Positions 26,926 to 36,095 of a DNA stretch of 64,000 bases are shown one piece after another; position 1 is the first letter of the stretch; each line of letters opens with the position of its first letter. The stretch is taken from NCBI RefSeq assembly GCF_042675705.1, contig NZ_JBHTJJ010000012.1. One strand, written 5' to 3'. This DNA comes from Ruegeria arenilitoris (GTDB lineage: Bacteria > Pseudomonadota > Alphaproteobacteria > Rhodobacterales > Rhodobacteraceae). The notes below the pieces were generated by a model. The model was not told the DNA's origin and did no database searches. It was given only the letters and a program-made list of their open reading frames with translations. The position numbers were made by a program, and so were the translations under genes.

Positions 26926-27900
26926 GTGGCATGGTTAAAAAATCGCATACATGGCCGCTTCTTGAACCGAATGCCGGTAAAAGAAGCTGAAGTCGTTCAG
27001 ATTTCGTCGGGGCAAATGAACTTCCGCACGATGGAGTTCTGGGGCCGCGACACTTTCATCCTCAAGATTGCAAGCAGCGCCTACGCGTCGTTCACCGCAC
27101 GTCCGCATCCCGGCTGGATCGGACTTCTTACCCCTATGTCTTGGACGGGTGATTTCCGGTTGAATGCCTGTCGGCACGAGCTCAATAGCGCCTATTACCT
27201 CGACGGCACCCATGACTACACCGTGGCGTGTCAGGACTCGGTGAGGCTCCTTGTGGGCATCAGGCGACACGTAATGGACTCTGTCCTTTCGGAAATCTCT
27301 GGAGACATCGATTTGGATTTCCTCTCTGGGAGTCGCATTTTCGACGACTGCTCGGAGTGCGTGTTCGAAATGGAAGAGATGATTTCTTCCCTTCAAACGG
27401 ACGGCATTCGTCATGCCGCCACTTTTGAAGGCACGAACCTGTCACAAGACCAGGAACGAGCCGTCGTTGCGAAGGTCGCGCACGTACTTTTGGAGAAGAT
27501 GGAGTGCCCCACTTCGGCATGGCTCGGCCAAATCGACGACTATCACATCACGACAACGATCCGAGATGCGATCAGGGACCGTCCCTTGCATGAAGATCTG
27601 CGGCTTGAAGAGCTATACGAGATCGCAGGTGCCGGTAAAAACCGACTGCACAAAAGCTTTGTCAATGTTTACGGTGCACCGCCGGTGCGTTACCTGAAAT
27701 TGCGGCGGCTGTGGCGGGCAAGGCAGTTCTTGCTGGATCCCAAGAACTCAAACTGTAAAATCGGGGATGTCGCATTCCAATTCGGCTTTCCGTCAAGCGG
27801 ACGGTTAGCGAAAAGTTATCAAGCCGTCTTTGAGGAACTGCCACGCGATACGGTCAAACGCGCAAAAGGTACCGCGTCACGCGGCGCAGAGGTCCTGTAA
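26926..27900 (+). CDS. AraC-family transcriptional regulator
   Basis: A 324-residue cytoplasmic regulator. Residues about 20-190 are a sensor domain of the AraC-binding-like type, and residues about 215-315 hold two helix-turn-helix motifs ending CKIGDVAFQFGFPSSGRLAKSYQAVFEELP, the standard AraC DNA-recognition region. The predicted start is GTG; ATG 26971 is an alternative and neither has a strong ribosome site. It is divergent from the outer-membrane/amidohydrolase genes and is their likely regulator. Confidence 0.85.
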   Translation: MAWLKNRIHGRFLNRMPVKEAEVVQISSGQMNFRTMEFWGRDTFILKIASSAYASFTARPHPGWIGLLTPMSWTGDFRLNACRHELNSAYYLDGTHDYTVACQDSVRLLVGIRRHVMDSVLSEISGDIDLDFLSGSRIFDDCSECVFEMEEMISSLQTDGIRHAATFEGTNLSQDQERAVVAKVAHVLLEKMECPTSAWLGQIDDYHITTTIRDAIRDRPLHEDLRLEELYEIAGAGKNRLHKSFVNVYGAPPVRYLKLRRLWRARQFLLDPKNSNCKIGDVAFQFGFPSSGRLAKSYQAVFEELPRDTVKRAKGTASRGAEVL

Positions 27901-27973
27901 GCCATTGCCGATCTAGCATGGTCTGAACGCAACTTGAACGTTTCGAAGAAGGCCCCGTCAAGCCTGCGACGTG

Positions 27974-29947
27974 TCAACTGGTCTTGCCACTATCGCCAGG
28001 CTTCCCGTCGTCATCGGGTTGCGCGTTCGTTTCATCCGCCGGTTGATCCTCGGTCGGGGACGCGGAAAGCGGCTCGGTGACCTTTGCCGTCTCTTCTTCT
28101 GGCCCGAAGTACTCAGGCGAACCCCGCGGCGGATAGCGCAACGTACCTTCCAGTCGTTCCCGCACCTGCGAAGAAAAGTTCGGAAACGGAAGTTGCCGTT
28201 TGTATCGCCATCGCCCAACCTCTTCAACCGTCGCTTTGGACTTGGCTGCGTCGAGTCCTGCATCTTTCGACAGATAGACGGTCTGACTTGGAAACGCGAA
28301 GCCCGTGCCCGATGCCTCGACGATTTCCTTTATCCGGAAGAAAACGTCTTCGCGGATCGCGTAAAAGTCATTCCATTCCCGAGTTTGCGCATAAACACGA
28401 ACGTCAATATCCAGAGAAGATGCGCCATATCCAACAAACCGCACGCGCGCCGTCTCGCTCTTGATACGGGGATGGCCGTGCATCATTTTCCGGATTTCGG
28501 CCAAAACAAAGCGGAGTTGATCCGTGTCGGTTTCATACCGGAGACCAATGACCGAATTGATCAGCATCTCGTCGCACTGGGCCCAATTGACCAACTCCAT
28601 ATCGACGAACTTCGAGTTTGGTATGGCGATGAGCGTACGATCCAGAGCGCGGACATGCGTGGAGCGTACGCCGATGCGTTCGACCGTACCAGCCTGACCG
28701 CCGAAGGAGCAGTAATCGCCAACACGAACCGACTTTTCGAGATACAGCACAAACCCACTAATGAGATTTTCCAACGTTGGCCGGATAGCGAGTGCAACCG
28801 CAAGACCGCCAACACCGAGACCGGCAAGAATGCTGAGCAGTGGGAAACCCATGGTCTGCGCGCCAAAGGCAAGTATCCAGATCACTCCCACCAAAGCGAT
28901 GATGTGGTTCAACAATCTCATCATGCTATCGTCCGAAGAACGATCAGAAGACATGCGGCGCGCGGCGATCTTGTCAGACATGTACTCCATGAAGTTCCAG
29001 AACGTCCAAGCCAGAGCGCCGTAGATGACCGCTGTTGCAATGAAAGTCTCTGTTCGCGCGAAAGAGCCGGTCAAGAAGAGTTGGTAGTTGAAAAACTTGT
29101 TCAGCAGATAGATCAGGATGACCGTCGAGCCGGAACGGATGAGCCTACCTGTGCTCGCCCTGATTTCACCGGCCACAACTCGCCGTTTCACGGCCGATTT
29201 GAGCCAAATCAGCACGCTCATGACGAAAGCCAGCGACAGAAAAGCAAAAACGATCTTCCAGAGTGGCGTTCCCCAGTACAAGCCCTTTGAAATATCGGGC
29301 AAAGACCTTTCCAGAGCGGCGGGGATCCAAGGGCCGCTAAACTGCATAAGTCGCGTGCTCCATAACTCGTCCAGACGCTCCGGTGTTTGCGTTGCGATTT
29401 CTCTGAGATATCTGGGCGCAATCTTCGAGGAATTTGCCGAAAACAGGAACTCGCCTTCCCGCGGTCCCGCGTCAACTCTTTGCAGAATGAGAGGCGTGCT
29501 CGGAACAGGATAGTAGTCGGCGATTTCCGACAGGTCCACAGTATGGTCCGGCAGTACAACGAACTCGGCAGGATCGACCTGCTCGATGATGTCGATGAGT
29601 GCAAGGATGGTCCTCAGGCTAGAGTCGCGCCGCGTCGCCGTGTTTTCCGCCGACACGTCCAAAAGAGAAATCAGGGCATCGGCAAGTAACTCGATACGGT
29701 GATAGTTTTGACTTGATTTTTCCTGGCTATAATTCGCGTTTGCTTCGACCAATTCGTCGTGCAGGTTTTGCAGTGTTTGGAGAGTATGGTAAGGCGTATG
29801 TGTCAAAACCGGTGGCAGGGCCGCATCCGGATCGACCTCCTCGGTGATCGCTTGCGCGGACGTCTGCGACGTCAGAAGAGAGACGCAGAGAAGCGAGGCA
29901 AGCAATCGACTCGCGACTACGGAAATCAGGCTTTTGATCATCTTCAT
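27974..29947 (-). CDS. MscS-family mechanosensitive ion channel
   Basis: A 657-residue membrane protein with signal peptide (VVASRLLASLLCVSLLTSQTSAQA), a large periplasmic domain (about 35-235), then membrane helices and the MscS pore/cytoplasmic cage. The pore helix is LAGLGVGGLAVALAIRPTLE; GDYCSFGGQAGTVERIGVRS and RTLIAIPNSKFVDMELVNW form the MscS beta-domain. It releases solutes under osmotic downshock. The C-terminus is a disordered acidic Ser/Pro tail. ATG 29947 is chosen because the longer frame adds non-signal sequence. The AraC gene converges on it. Confidence 0.9.
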   Translation of the reverse strand: MKMIKSLISVVASRLLASLLCVSLLTSQTSAQAITEEVDPDAALPPVLTHTPYHTLQTLQNLHDELVEANANYSQEKSSQNYHRIELLADALISLLDVSAENTATRRDSSLRTILALIDIIEQVDPAEFVVLPDHTVDLSEIADYYPVPSTPLILQRVDAGPREGEFLFSANSSKIAPRYLREIATQTPERLDELWSTRLMQFSGPWIPAALERSLPDISKGLYWGTPLWKIVFAFLSLAFVMSVLIWLKSAVKRRVVAGEIRASTGRLIRSGSTVILIYLLNKFFNYQLFLTGSFARTETFIATAVIYGALAWTFWNFMEYMSDKIAARRMSSDRSSDDSMMRLLNHIIALVGVIWILAFGAQTMGFPLLSILAGLGVGGLAVALAIRPTLENLISGFVLYLEKSVRVGDYCSFGGQAGTVERIGVRSTHVRALDRTLIAIPNSKFVDMELVNWAQCDEMLINSVIGLRYETDTDQLRFVLAEIRKMMHGHPRIKSETARVRFVGYGASSLDIDVRVYAQTREWNDFYAIREDVFFRIKEIVEASGTGFAFPSQTVYLSKDAGLDAAKSKATVEEVGRWRYKRQLPFPNFSSQVRERLEGTLRYPPRGSPEYFGPEEETAKVTEPLSASPTEDQPADETNAQPDDDGKPGDSGKTS

Positions 29948-30122
29948 CGCTCGAACGTAACCGGATTTCGAATTTCTGAAAGGGCTTTCGTCGCCTTGGC
30001 AACGCACTACAGCATGCAGGAAAACTCTTCCATCTTGAATTCGCAAAGAAAACGGTTTTTGCTGGCTGCACGCGGGGGGGGCACCGGTTCAGCGCCCGAA
30101 GAACAGCATTGGGAGTAATGGC

Positions 30123-31256
30123 ATGGCGAATGGTACTAATGGCATGCGACTGGTTTTGCTGCTTATTCTTGGCTTGGCGGTTTCCGCATGCAGCCACCGC
30201 GAACAGGCGATCATCGGTGTACAAAACCCGAACGTACCTATCGAAGAGATTGCAGGCACGAAGACGCACGACATCTACGTTCTGACCACGCGGCAGCCTT
30301 CGGCGGACCCGACTTTGATGTTCTCCGGGCAGCGCGGCGATCTGAGCTATGCAAGAGTGACCGTAACAATCCCGCCGAACCATAAGCGGGGTCAAATAGA
30401 GCGCCCCACGCGCCTGCCACCTGATCCGAAAAATGAGATGACGGTTATTGATCCGGTACGGTTTTCAGGCGAGCGACAGTTCGTCACCGATATCAACAAG
30501 GCGATACGCGCAGCGCCTGACGAAGAAGATTCCATTCTGGTATTCGTGCATGGCTACAACACGACGTTCACCGATGCCGTTGTGAGGCTTGGCCAGTTTG
30601 TTGAAGACTCCGGGTTCGACGGAGTACCAGTGCTTTTTTCCTGGGCCTCCGCCGGAAAACTGACGGACTATGTGTATGATCTGAACAGCGCGCTTGCCGC
30701 GCGAACCGCCTTGATTGAGGGTTCAGACACACTCATTGGCTCCGACGCGCGAGCCATCAATCTTGTTGCCCACTCCATGGGAAATTTTCTGAGTGTAGAA
30801 GCAATGAAGCAGGCGCGCATGCAGAACAGGTTTGACAGCAGCGGGAAGCTCAGAAACATCATATTGGCATCGGCAGATATCGATGTAGACGTCTTTGCCG
30901 AACAGATGGCCGTATTTGATCCGTCAGAGCGCAAGTTCTACGTCCTGATCTCTGAAGATGACAAGGCGCTGTCAGTGTCGCGATTTCTTGCAAGGGGGGT
31001 CAACCGGGTCGGTGACGCCGATGTCGCAACGCTTGACGCCTTAGGTGTGACTGTGATCGACTTAACAAAGGTCGAGGATACGAACAGCACGAACCACACG
31101 AAGTTCGCTGACTCGCCGCAGGCCGTCCAAATTCTTGGAAACGAAATGCTGAAGGGCGATTCACTCCATACCGGAACCGTGGAACCGGGAGTTCTCGGTA
31201 ACATCTTCGTTGACATGACAAATGCGGCTCAGAGCTCGATAAGCCCGGGTGGGTAG
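30123..31256 (+). CDS. lipoprotein alpha/beta hydrolase (DUF900-like)
   Basis: A 377-residue protein with lipoprotein signal (lipobox LAVSAC, Cys22). The hydrolase part shows ILVFVHGYNTTFTDAV (oxyanion region) and NLVAHSMGNFLSVEAM, whose GHSMG-type nucleophile elbow holds the catalytic Ser. DUF900-type enzymes are proposed esterases. GGGAG lies 7 nt before the ATG. It is divergent from the mscS gene, 175 bp apart. Substrate unknown. Confidence 0.8.
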   Translation: MANGTNGMRLVLLLILGLAVSACSHREQAIIGVQNPNVPIEEIAGTKTHDIYVLTTRQPSADPTLMFSGQRGDLSYARVTVTIPPNHKRGQIERPTRLPPDPKNEMTVIDPVRFSGERQFVTDINKAIRAAPDEEDSILVFVHGYNTTFTDAVVRLGQFVEDSGFDGVPVLFSWASAGKLTDYVYDLNSALAARTALIEGSDTLIGSDARAINLVAHSMGNFLSVEAMKQARMQNRFDSSGKLRNIILASADIDVDVFAEQMAVFDPSERKFYVLISEDDKALSVSRFLARGVNRVGDADVATLDALGVTVIDLTKVEDTNSTNHTKFADSPQAVQILGNEMLKGDSLHTGTVEPGVLGNIFVDMTNAAQSSISPGG

Positions 31257-31492
31257 TCGCAACGTCACCTAATCGACCGATCAAAGATAGGATTGGTTTT
31301 CAACGTCGCGTTCGCGCATGCATCACAGGACGACATATAGTTTTTGTTGCGCAAGCGCCGGTTGGAATGTGACATCTCTAATTCAGCTTATTTGTCGGTT
31401 CTGTAGCTTAAGGATTTCCGGACCACGACACCCCAGGTCAGAGATGGAACGCACGGCCATTATTTTTCGACATCATTGAGGAGCGATAGACT

Positions 31493-32356
31493 ATGGTTGG
31501 CGCGTTCGAACAGGCGCTGCTCTCAGCGATGGTCATTCCCATCATGATCGGTATGGGTGCATCACTTACACCACGAGATTTCAAACTCGCGATCCACCCG
31601 CCTAAAAGGCTCGCTATTGGCATCGTCTCGCAACTTGGCTTCATGCCGCTTATCGGGTTCGTGCTGTCGATAGCTCTTGGGTTGCTAGAGCCCGTCGCTG
31701 TGGGGCTTCTGATACTCTCCTGTATGCCGGGTGGTACCACCTCGAACATGTTCACCTATTTTTCGCAGGGGAACCTGGCGCTTTCGATATTGATGACGGT
31801 AACATCGACCGTTCTCGGCGTTGTGCTGATCCCACTGATCTTGTGGATTTATGCTTCAACGTTGGAATTGGAGATCCCGCTCAAGAACATCGCAATCTCC
31901 CTTGCTTCGCTTCTCGTCCCTGTCGCTTTGGGCATGATCATACGCCGTTCAAATGCTCGTGCCCGAGCCTTGGCGGAAACCATGGGTTCCGCCGTTGGGG
32001 TGTTTTTTATCGTGTTTATCGTGATAACGTGGGTGCCCAGAAACTGGCAGTTTCTATTATCCACTTCATCGACAACTTACACCGCAGCAATTCTACTTGG
32101 GGTGTGCGGTATTCTGGTTGGGCTCGCCTTTGCTGTATTACTCCGCCTGCATCCGCGCGACGCCCGGACGATAGCGCTTGAAACTGGAATTCGGAACGGG
32201 CCGTTGGCGATTGCAATCATCGCGCTTTCGTTTTCTGGCGAAGAACAGCAAGCGACCGCGGCGGTTGCAGCGCTTTACTCGCTTTTCACGCTGCTCATTT
32301 CGTCACTGGCTACCTTAATTTTTCGGCGAAACACATTTTGGCGGACACCAGATTGA
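31493..32356 (+). CDS. bile acid:sodium symporter (BASS) family transporter
   Basis: A 287-residue inner-membrane protein of about nine helices. LLILSCMPGGTTSNMFTYFSQGNLALS and the inverted repeat ALETGIRNGPLAIAIIALSF carry the two crossed-helix substrate/Na+ motifs of the BASS family. Members take up bile salts, pantoate, pyruvate or other organic anions with Na+. GAGGAGCG precedes the ATG. Nothing next to it reveals its substrate. Confidence 0.88.
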   Translation: MVGAFEQALLSAMVIPIMIGMGASLTPRDFKLAIHPPKRLAIGIVSQLGFMPLIGFVLSIALGLLEPVAVGLLILSCMPGGTTSNMFTYFSQGNLALSILMTVTSTVLGVVLIPLILWIYASTLELEIPLKNIAISLASLLVPVALGMIIRRSNARARALAETMGSAVGVFFIVFIVITWVPRNWQFLLSTSSTTYTAAILLGVCGILVGLAFAVLLRLHPRDARTIALETGIRNGPLAIAIIALSFSGEEQQATAAVAALYSLFTLLISSLATLIFRRNTFWRTPD

Positions 32357-32398
32357 TCGCTTCGTTCCAACAGTTAGGCGGTTGCGCCTCGAGCATTG

Positions 32399-33217
32399 CT
32401 AAAACGCGCGCGAGACTCCAAGTCCGAATACAAGCTGATCCCTGTCGCCCCGTTCCGAAACAATCGGGCTGTCTGCCGCGTCGTTAAGAAGTCTCGAAAA
32501 CATCAAGCCGCCTCCTACCAACCATGTGCGACTAAGCGGTTGGACATAGACGACCGATAGGCGGACGTCACGAACACCGGATTCCGCCTCGAACACGGAA
32601 AGTCCACTGTCCGCCGCGCCCGCCGGACTGACTGAAAAGAATGTGTCCATGTAGTCTGACGAACCGTAAGTCGTGCCAGCATAAAAACCAAGAGCGGCGA
32701 ACTTACCTACGGGCATCCAACGCCGAGCAGAGGCAGCAATCGTGTAACCGTCGTTATCACCGGTAACACCATGAGTGAAACTCGCGCCGACAGACCAACG
32801 CTCTCTCGGGTCACTGCCGACATTCTCATAAGATATAAACCCGCCCAATTCGAACGTTCCTTCGATGTCCGGCAAAAGATCCACGATCGGATCATCCACG
32901 TCTTCTCGGCCGAACCGATACATGCCCGCAGGCCCGGCGCGCCAGTTGCGATTTTCCAAAAGGTTGATCGTAGCATAGTTTACTTCGAGAGAAACGTAGC
33001 GCTGTTCGCCAAAAGAATACCTGCCAAAGGGAGCAACGCCTACCGCAGCACCATCTGACCCAAGATATTCCGGGTAACTTCCAATGCCGAGACCAAAGTA
33101 ACTTGGAAGATACGTGGGGGTCAAAGAAAGGAACTGGGGCTCCGCGATAGCGGAAGCTGCGATAGTTGACAGGCACGCTGCGAAGGCAAAGCAATCCGTT
33201 TTCGTTGCTCGATACAT
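32399..33217 (-). CDS. MipA/OmpV-like outer-membrane protein
   Basis: A 272-residue protein with signal peptide (CFAFAACLSTIAASAIA, cleavage near AEP) and a barrel-like body: YFGLGIGSYPEYLGSDGAAV, VAPFGRYSFGEQRYVSLEV, and the C-terminal Phe of LGVSRAF. This pattern fits MipA/OmpV. ATG 33217 (MYRATKTD) has AAGGAGG upstream; the longer frame to 33346 is not supported. Function in outer-membrane remodelling or solute passage is possible. Confidence 0.7.
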   Translation of the reverse strand: MYRATKTDCFAFAACLSTIAASAIAEPQFLSLTPTYLPSYFGLGIGSYPEYLGSDGAAVGVAPFGRYSFGEQRYVSLEVNYATINLLENRNWRAGPAGMYRFGREDVDDPIVDLLPDIEGTFELGGFISYENVGSDPRERWSVGASFTHGVTGDNDGYTIAASARRWMPVGKFAALGFYAGTTYGSSDYMDTFFSVSPAGAADSGLSVFEAESGVRDVRLSVVYVQPLSRTWLVGGGLMFSRLLNDAADSPIVSERGDRDQLVFGLGVSRAF

Positions 33218-33451
33218 GGCATTTCGCCTCCTTTTTGTAAGAAGCATTGGTCGCGGATTTTCTAACGCCCTGTCAAGCACGCGATATCTGCAATGAAAAT
33301 GTGCGAATTTCTGGAAAATACCGAATGCGAGTTTTGTTAGCGACATTTGCTTCGCATCAAGAGGTATAGCAAATGGTTTCGGTCAACCCTGATTGAAAGG
33401 ATCTGAGCTAAACCCGAATAAAAAAGGTTAGCGGAACGGTACACTGGATGG

Positions 33452-34269
33452 GGTTCTGTCGCAAACTTTAGATGGCAGAGCATCAGTTGAATTGGAGATC
33501 GGTTTGCCCTGCCAGTTGGGCGAACTGCTGAAACGGACGGAGGCCGGGCGTGAATTGACCTTTGCGGATCATGTTGACCAGTTCGATGCCAGCCAGGGCA
33601 GATGCAGCTGAATCGAAAGACTTGAAACCCAGCATGGGCCTGATCCGACGTTTGATGAAGCGATGGTCTTGTTCAATGATGTTGTTGAGGTATTTCCGTC
33701 TGACCATCTCAATCGGTACCGGACAACCAAAGCCTTTCAGCATCTTGTTTATTGCTTTGATGCCAGCTGTGTTCGCACCGCTTTTGTCGATGACAATTTT
33801 CCGTGGCAAACCGTTCGCCCCAAGCGCACGAGCGAAGAACTTGGTCGCAGCCGCTTTATTCCGGCGCTTGGATAGCATGAAATCAAGGGTCTTTCCGTGT
33901 TTGTCGATGGCGCGATAGAGATAAACCCACTCACCCTTCACCTTCACATAGGTCTCATCCATGCACCATGAACGGTCGGCAGGGCGCTTTTTGTAACGTG
34001 AAGCATCAGCTACAAGACCGACATATCGACTCACCCAACGGTTCAGCGTCGCGTGATCCAGTTTAACGCCTCTTTCCGCCATGATTTCTTCCAGATCCCG
34101 ATATGACATACCGTATCGGAGATAAAAGAAAACAGCGTACAAAATCACTTCTTTCGGAAAGTGTGCGCCCTTGAAAGACATTGTCACGGTCTGCTCCTGT
34201 CATTTTTGAGCATGCGCTACCAAAACTACGTTTGACCTGACAGGTGGGAACTAATTTTGCGACAGAACC
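33452..34269 (-). mobile_element. IS6-family insertion sequence, second type, 818 bp
   Basis: Perfect 14-bp inverted repeats GGTTCTGTCGCAAA (33452) and TTTGCGACAGAACC (ending 34269) flank one transposase gene. Neighbouring 8-mers differ, so no target duplication is seen. The repeat sequence and transposase subgroup are distinct from the other IS6 copies in the window. Confidence 0.9.
33483..34187 (-). CDS. IS6-family DDE transposase (second subgroup)
   Basis: A 234-residue transposase with the IS6 layout: FPKEVILYAVFFYLRYGMSY, first Asp in WCMDETYVKVKGEWVYLYRA, second Asp in IVIDKSGANTAGI, Glu in NNIIEQDHRFIKRR. Frame and catalytic triad are intact. Clearly a different subgroup from the VRYWWNRFGPMF-type copies beside it. 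Confidence 0.92.
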   Translation of the reverse strand: MTMSFKGAHFPKEVILYAVFFYLRYGMSYRDLEEIMAERGVKLDHATLNRWVSRYVGLVADASRYKKRPADRSWCMDETYVKVKGEWVYLYRAIDKHGKTLDFMLSKRRNKAAATKFFARALGANGLPRKIVIDKSGANTAGIKAINKMLKGFGCPVPIEMVRRKYLNNIIEQDHRFIKRRIRPMLGFKSFDSAASALAGIELVNMIRKGQFTPGLRPFQQFAQLAGQTDLQFN

Positions 34270-34743
34270 GCTCCGATCTGGTCTCCGTGTTGTCCGAGGC
34301 CCGCGAGGTTCCAGAAATGAAAGCCCATGCAAGCCCGCGTGATTGGGTGGAGATCGGCTGCGGCTGGCGCGACAGGACGGCTACATGGAGCGCTTGAACG
34401 AAACTGCACAGGATTGGGTGCCCCATAGACCTCAACACGATAACAAGAGTCAATTGATACGACTGACATAAAGAGCTGAGATCGGATCGGCAGCAAGTCC
34501 CCTCCAGCAGCTGCCAACGGATAAGGCACTGACAAGAAAGCAGCCCCTAACGGGGTCAATTGGCGGGCGAAGAATGCAGAACAATACATGAACATGCAAG
34601 ATTCTGTATAAGCCATTTATATGTTTTAGATTTTTCCCTTGCGTTTAACCGATGGCGATCCCATCTCTTTTCCACCCACGGTTCATTGCCAGCTTTGGCA
34701 TCTGAACGACGGGTCGAACGGCGACGACTGCGCCATTCGCAGA
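34270..34743. other. sequence between two IS6 elements, no gene identified
   Basis: About 470 bases wedged between IS copies. A plus-strand frame beginning at 34271 (DLVSVLSEAREVPEMKAHAS) runs for about 38 codons from the IS end to a stop and may be the end of a cut gene. No family recognised. Confidence 0.3.
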
Positions 34744-34849
34744 TCAGATCACCCTGATCCCTTGTGAGCGACCCAGAGGGTCCTGCTTACGCATCAACGC
34801 AGAGACCGCGGTGTCCAGCACCGCATGAAAGTTTCGAAGGAGCCCTCCG
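34744..34849 (-). pseudogene. C-terminal fragment of an unidentified gene, cut by an IS6 element
   Basis: On the minus strand, a frame enters from the IS6 end and reads LRNFHAVLDTAVSALMRKQD and on to GRSQGIRVI before TGA at 34744. It looks like the tail of a real protein (amphipathic helix, basic end), but I do not recognise it and its 5' part is missing. Confidence 0.3.
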
Positions 34850-35667
34850 GGTGCTGTCAGACTAATTCGAACCAGTCTCAGTTTGCTGCGGAAACCGCGA
34901 ACCTATCCGGAACAAAGCTGACGCCACTCGCTAAGAGCGGCGGCGCGGGTCAGCTTGAAGGTATCTCGACTGACTAGCGATCTTTCCCGGTTGAAGTGGT
35001 TGTAGACGGAAGAATGGACGGAGGCGAATTTCTGTAGACTTCGCATGCGCCTGAAACGCTGCATCGCGCGTTCGCGTCGTCGAAACGGCAGGTGCGAATT
35101 CTCGACGCGGTTGTTGAGCCACCTGCCCGTCTGTTGTTTTTCGAGCGCGCCCACTTTTCTGAGTGCCGCCTTGTAGGAGGCGAAGCGATCTGTGACGATC
35201 TCTTCGGCGCAACCGTGCCGCTTCATCAATTTCCGGAGGAATTTCAGTGCTGCGGCCTTGTTTCGGCGTTTCGTGACAACGACTTCCAGCACCTCGCCTT
35301 CGTGATCAACGGCCCGCCAAAGATAATGCCGCTTGCCATTCACTTTCACAAAGACCTCGTCGACGTGCCACTTCCATTTCGAGTATGAACGAAGTTGCTG
35401 CACCCGCTTCCGCCTGATCTCAGCGGCAAACATCGGGCCAAATCTGTTCCACCAGTAGCGGACGCTTTCATGGCTCACGTCGATGCCTCGCTCATGCAGG
35501 AGATCTTCGACATTCCGAAGCGAGAGCGGAAATCGGATGTACAGCATCACCGCAAGGCGGATGATCTCGGGACTGGTTTTAAAGTATTTGAAAGACGCGG
35601 GTCTGGTCATGGGCAAAAGCTACCCAACCACCCTGCCCGCCTCAAGCAAAGTTCTTCTGACAAGACC
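34850..35667 (-). mobile_element. IS6-family insertion sequence, 818 bp, copy A
   Basis: Ends GGTGCTGTCAGA at 34850 and (inverted) GGTCTTGTCAGA ending at 35667. Flanks (gccctccg and ctcggaat) are not duplicates. Together with copy B (same orientation, 428 bp further) it brackets a piece of phage packaging genes. Confidence 0.88.
34903..35616 (-). CDS. IS6-family DDE transposase, copy A
   Basis: A 237-residue transposase with Asp in WHVDEVFVKVNGKRHYLWRA, Asp in IVTDRFASYKAAL and Glu in NNRVENSHLPFRRRER. It is intact. It differs from copies B and C at scattered residues (for instance AEEIVTDR against AKEVVTDR), so the copies are not freshly duplicated. Confidence 0.92.
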   Translation of the reverse strand: MPMTRPASFKYFKTSPEIIRLAVMLYIRFPLSLRNVEDLLHERGIDVSHESVRYWWNRFGPMFAAEIRRKRVQQLRSYSKWKWHVDEVFVKVNGKRHYLWRAVDHEGEVLEVVVTKRRNKAAALKFLRKLMKRHGCAEEIVTDRFASYKAALRKVGALEKQQTGRWLNNRVENSHLPFRRRERAMQRFRRMRSLQKFASVHSSVYNHFNRERSLVSRDTFKLTRAAALSEWRQLCSG

Positions 35668-35997
35668 CTCGGAATGCTTGCGGGCGAGATCAAGGCCATA
35701 GCTGGCCACGATGATCTTGGCGCCCGGATGGTGTCCCAGCAGAAAGGCCACGTAGGAAACCGCCACGGTTACGGATTTCAGGCAGCGGGGCGGAATGTTG
35801 ATCACCAGCCGCTTGTTCTCGCCACTGCGCACTTCGTCCAGAGCATGGCACATCGCGCGCACATGCCAAGCCGGCTCAAACGTACCATTGGGCCCGTGAT
35901 GGAGGGTGTCAAACACCCTCCACACGAACGGGAAGAAGTTGTCCCGGCAGAGATTGATGGCGGCCTGCCGAACCGTGCGCGGTTCAGGTACCGTCAT
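35668..35997 (-). pseudogene. phage terminase large subunit, N-terminal fragment cut by IS6
   Basis: The frame starts MTVPEPRTVRQAAINLCRDN and runs through FFPFVWRVFDTLHHG, NIPPRCLKSVTVAVSY (ATPase P-loop variant) to GLDLARKHSE, then meets IS6 copy A exactly after the Glu codon. It matches the intact terminase at 61027-62505 along its whole length (about 110 residues, roughly 80% identical by eye). The motor's Walker B and nuclease parts are gone, so it is dead. Confidence 0.85.
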
Positions 35998-36095
35998 AAT
36001 CATCCTCCTGGTCCTCGACATCCTCTTGACCCGCTTGCGGGGAGGAGAAGAAATCCCGGAGGATGTCATAGTCTACCGGCTCGGGCCTACCCGAG
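35984..36095 (-). pseudogene. DUF5681 protein, C-terminal fragment
   Basis: The minus-strand frame that enters from the copy B end reads PEPVDYDILRDFFSSPQAGQ, then an acidic tail ending in DYDGT and TGA at 35984. It corresponds to the end of the DUF5681 gene at 62492-62923 (VDYDILRDFFSS...). Its stop overlaps the terminase start region, reproducing the intact arrangement at 62.5 kb. Confidence 0.75.

Noticed and set aside
27971..29290. 439-codon plus-strand frame opposite the MscS gene
   Set aside because: Antisense of a complete mechanosensitive channel gene; no features of its own.
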